Assembly: GCF_001949145.1 (NCBI RefSeq)
Contig: NW_019091467.1
Location: forward strand, 564,430-582,620
Origin: Acanthaster planci
Taxonomy: Eukaryota > Echinodermata > Asteroidea > Valvatida > Acanthasteridae
DNA: 18,191 nt
Direction of reading: 5' to 3'
The notes beneath the pieces are model-generated. The model saw nothing but the letters and a program-made list of their open reading frames with translations. It had not been told where the DNA came from and ran no database searches. The translations under genes were made by a program, and so were the position numbers. This document shows positions 17,330 through 18,191 of the stretch, in pieces. The first letter of the stretch is position 1. Each line of letters starts with the position of its first letter.

Positions 17330-17526
17330 ACTGAAGTTTCGTATTCATTCGTGTTAGTGCTGCTCTGAGCGAGCAGCCAACGAATACCCCTTCTCTGTTG
17401 TTGGACCACGTGCCAAACCCAACAGAGAACCACAAGGACCAGCACAACGTAGAACAGACTAAGGACGATGACAGCAATCGACCATCCGTCTAATAAAGCA
17501 CAGCGTGACCTTGTGACAATTAATCC
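17326..17526 (-). CDS. unassigned frame with a transmembrane segment
   Basis: 66 codons between stops, with no ATG of its own, so it could only be the end of a longer or spliced frame. It contains a roughly 24-residue hydrophobic run within WSIAVIVLSLFYVVLVLVVL, followed by CWVWHVV, then a basic QQQRRGIRW, like a single-pass membrane anchor with a short tail. Its TGA overlaps the ATG of the next frame. The T-rich strand favours hydrophobic codons, so chance is a serious alternative. Confidence 0.2.
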   Translation of the reverse strand, partial: GLIVTRSRCALLDGWSIAVIVLSLFYVVLVLVVLCWVWHVVQQQRRGIRWLLAQSSTNTNEYETSV

Positions 17527-18191
17527 TCACAGTACACCTCAATGAGGTTTACTGACAAAAAATATTCAGCAAGAATTTCCCTGATACTGTTGCTCTCTAC
17601 AACCAGAAAAATCCCAAATAAATCCTAAGCATCTCTTGTGGCGGACCAGTAAACCGGTCTGATCTAAGATGGAATTGACCTGGCCTGACTCCACAAATGT
17701 ATTTATTAACCTTGCGCAAGAATGAGCGGCTACCCTGACACAAGGGGGGGGGTATCAGCTAACGAACGGCGGACTAAGCCTAGGAGCAGTGCGTTCGGTG
17801 GAAATGTACCAACACTAAGGAAAGACAAATCAATACTGGTATCAGAGCAAGGAAATACAGGGAAACCTTAATAAACCTCACAGTGACACAGGATTTCCAA
17901 GGACAATTGATAAGTGCAATAGGTTTAGTACAAATATATATCAACGAGGCCTATCAAACACAAGGTTTATTTATACAATACACCTCACAAGACAATTCAA
18001 CAAGCCTCACGTGGTAAACCTATTCACATGGCAACTCTAACATAAGCCAGACTATTGCCAACGACACAAACTACTAGCAAGCAGTGATAATCTACGTGGA
18101 GTGTTAATCAAACAAGTAATAATAGCCCTCACTCCCCAGGGTCGATTAATTCCAGGGATAATAACCCTTACAGGAACCAGAGCGCTTCCAG
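17527..18191. other. right edge, no gene seen
   Basis: AT-rich sequence with repeated CCTCAC words (for example near 17525, 17876, 17984 and 18006). On the minus strand there is a TATAAATAAA around 17965-17974 and an AATAAA near 17700. This could be a long terminal repeat running leftward toward the two small frames, but no second copy lies in the window to compare with. Confidence 0.25.

Noticed and set aside
17837-17848. TGGTATCAGAGC, identical to a classic tRNA primer-binding site
   Set aside because: That word matches the plant initiator tRNA-Met 3' end; as I recall, the animal one differs. No gag/pol frame follows on the plus strand, and the nearby frames run the other way.

Overview
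This is a stretch of animal nuclear genome, most likely from a marine invertebrate. It holds one intron-rich, GT-AG spliced gene on the minus strand, surrounded and interrupted by decayed transposable elements. Recurrent ACATGTAC-type and TAGGCCTA-type words, together with the mix of elements, remind me of echinoderms, hemichordates or lancelets. That placement is an impression, not a proof. No bacterial-style operon, CRISPR array, rRNA or tRNA gene was seen.

The left 10.7 kb is the 5' two thirds or more of a half-size ABC transporter gene that I assign to ABCB10, a mitochondrial inner-membrane exporter. Ten coding exons could be placed to the base on the minus strand: 10734-10353, 9459-9244, 7812-7610, 7167-7033, 4628-4482, 3793-3658, 3195-3100, 2379-2170, 1718-1639 and 814-634. 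Every junction keeps the reading frame and has GT/AG borders, and together the exons give 595 residues. These cover an acid-free mitochondrial presequence, six membrane helices, the A-loop, Walker A, the Q-loop and the first half of the ABC signature. The gene leaves the window inside intron 10, so Walker B, the D-loop, the H-loop and the stop codon lie beyond the left edge.

The introns carry much of the interest. Intron 5 has a minisatellite built from alternating 20- and 19-base units. Intron 4 has a complete 1563-bp Tc1-like transposon with TA duplications and 32-bp inverted repeats; its transposase is dead (two in-frame stops, one frameshift, one lost catalytic Asp). Intron 4 also has a nested hairpin just after the exon 4 donor. 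Intron 2 holds an antisense, 5'-truncated LINE that begins within about 15-30 bases of the exon 3 acceptor. Intron 1 holds a MITE-like inverted repeat.

The right 7.4 kb, upstream of ABCB10, has no gene I can defend. It contains a 30-bp tandem duplication, a 250-bp MITE, a GC-block inverted repeat, a Tigger/pogo-like non-autonomous element of about 935 bp, and two short unassigned minus-strand reading frames that overlap by ATGA near the right edge. I see no convincing new biological system. The best leads are the LINE junction at the exon 3 splice site, the intron 4 hairpin, and the two overlapping reading frames.
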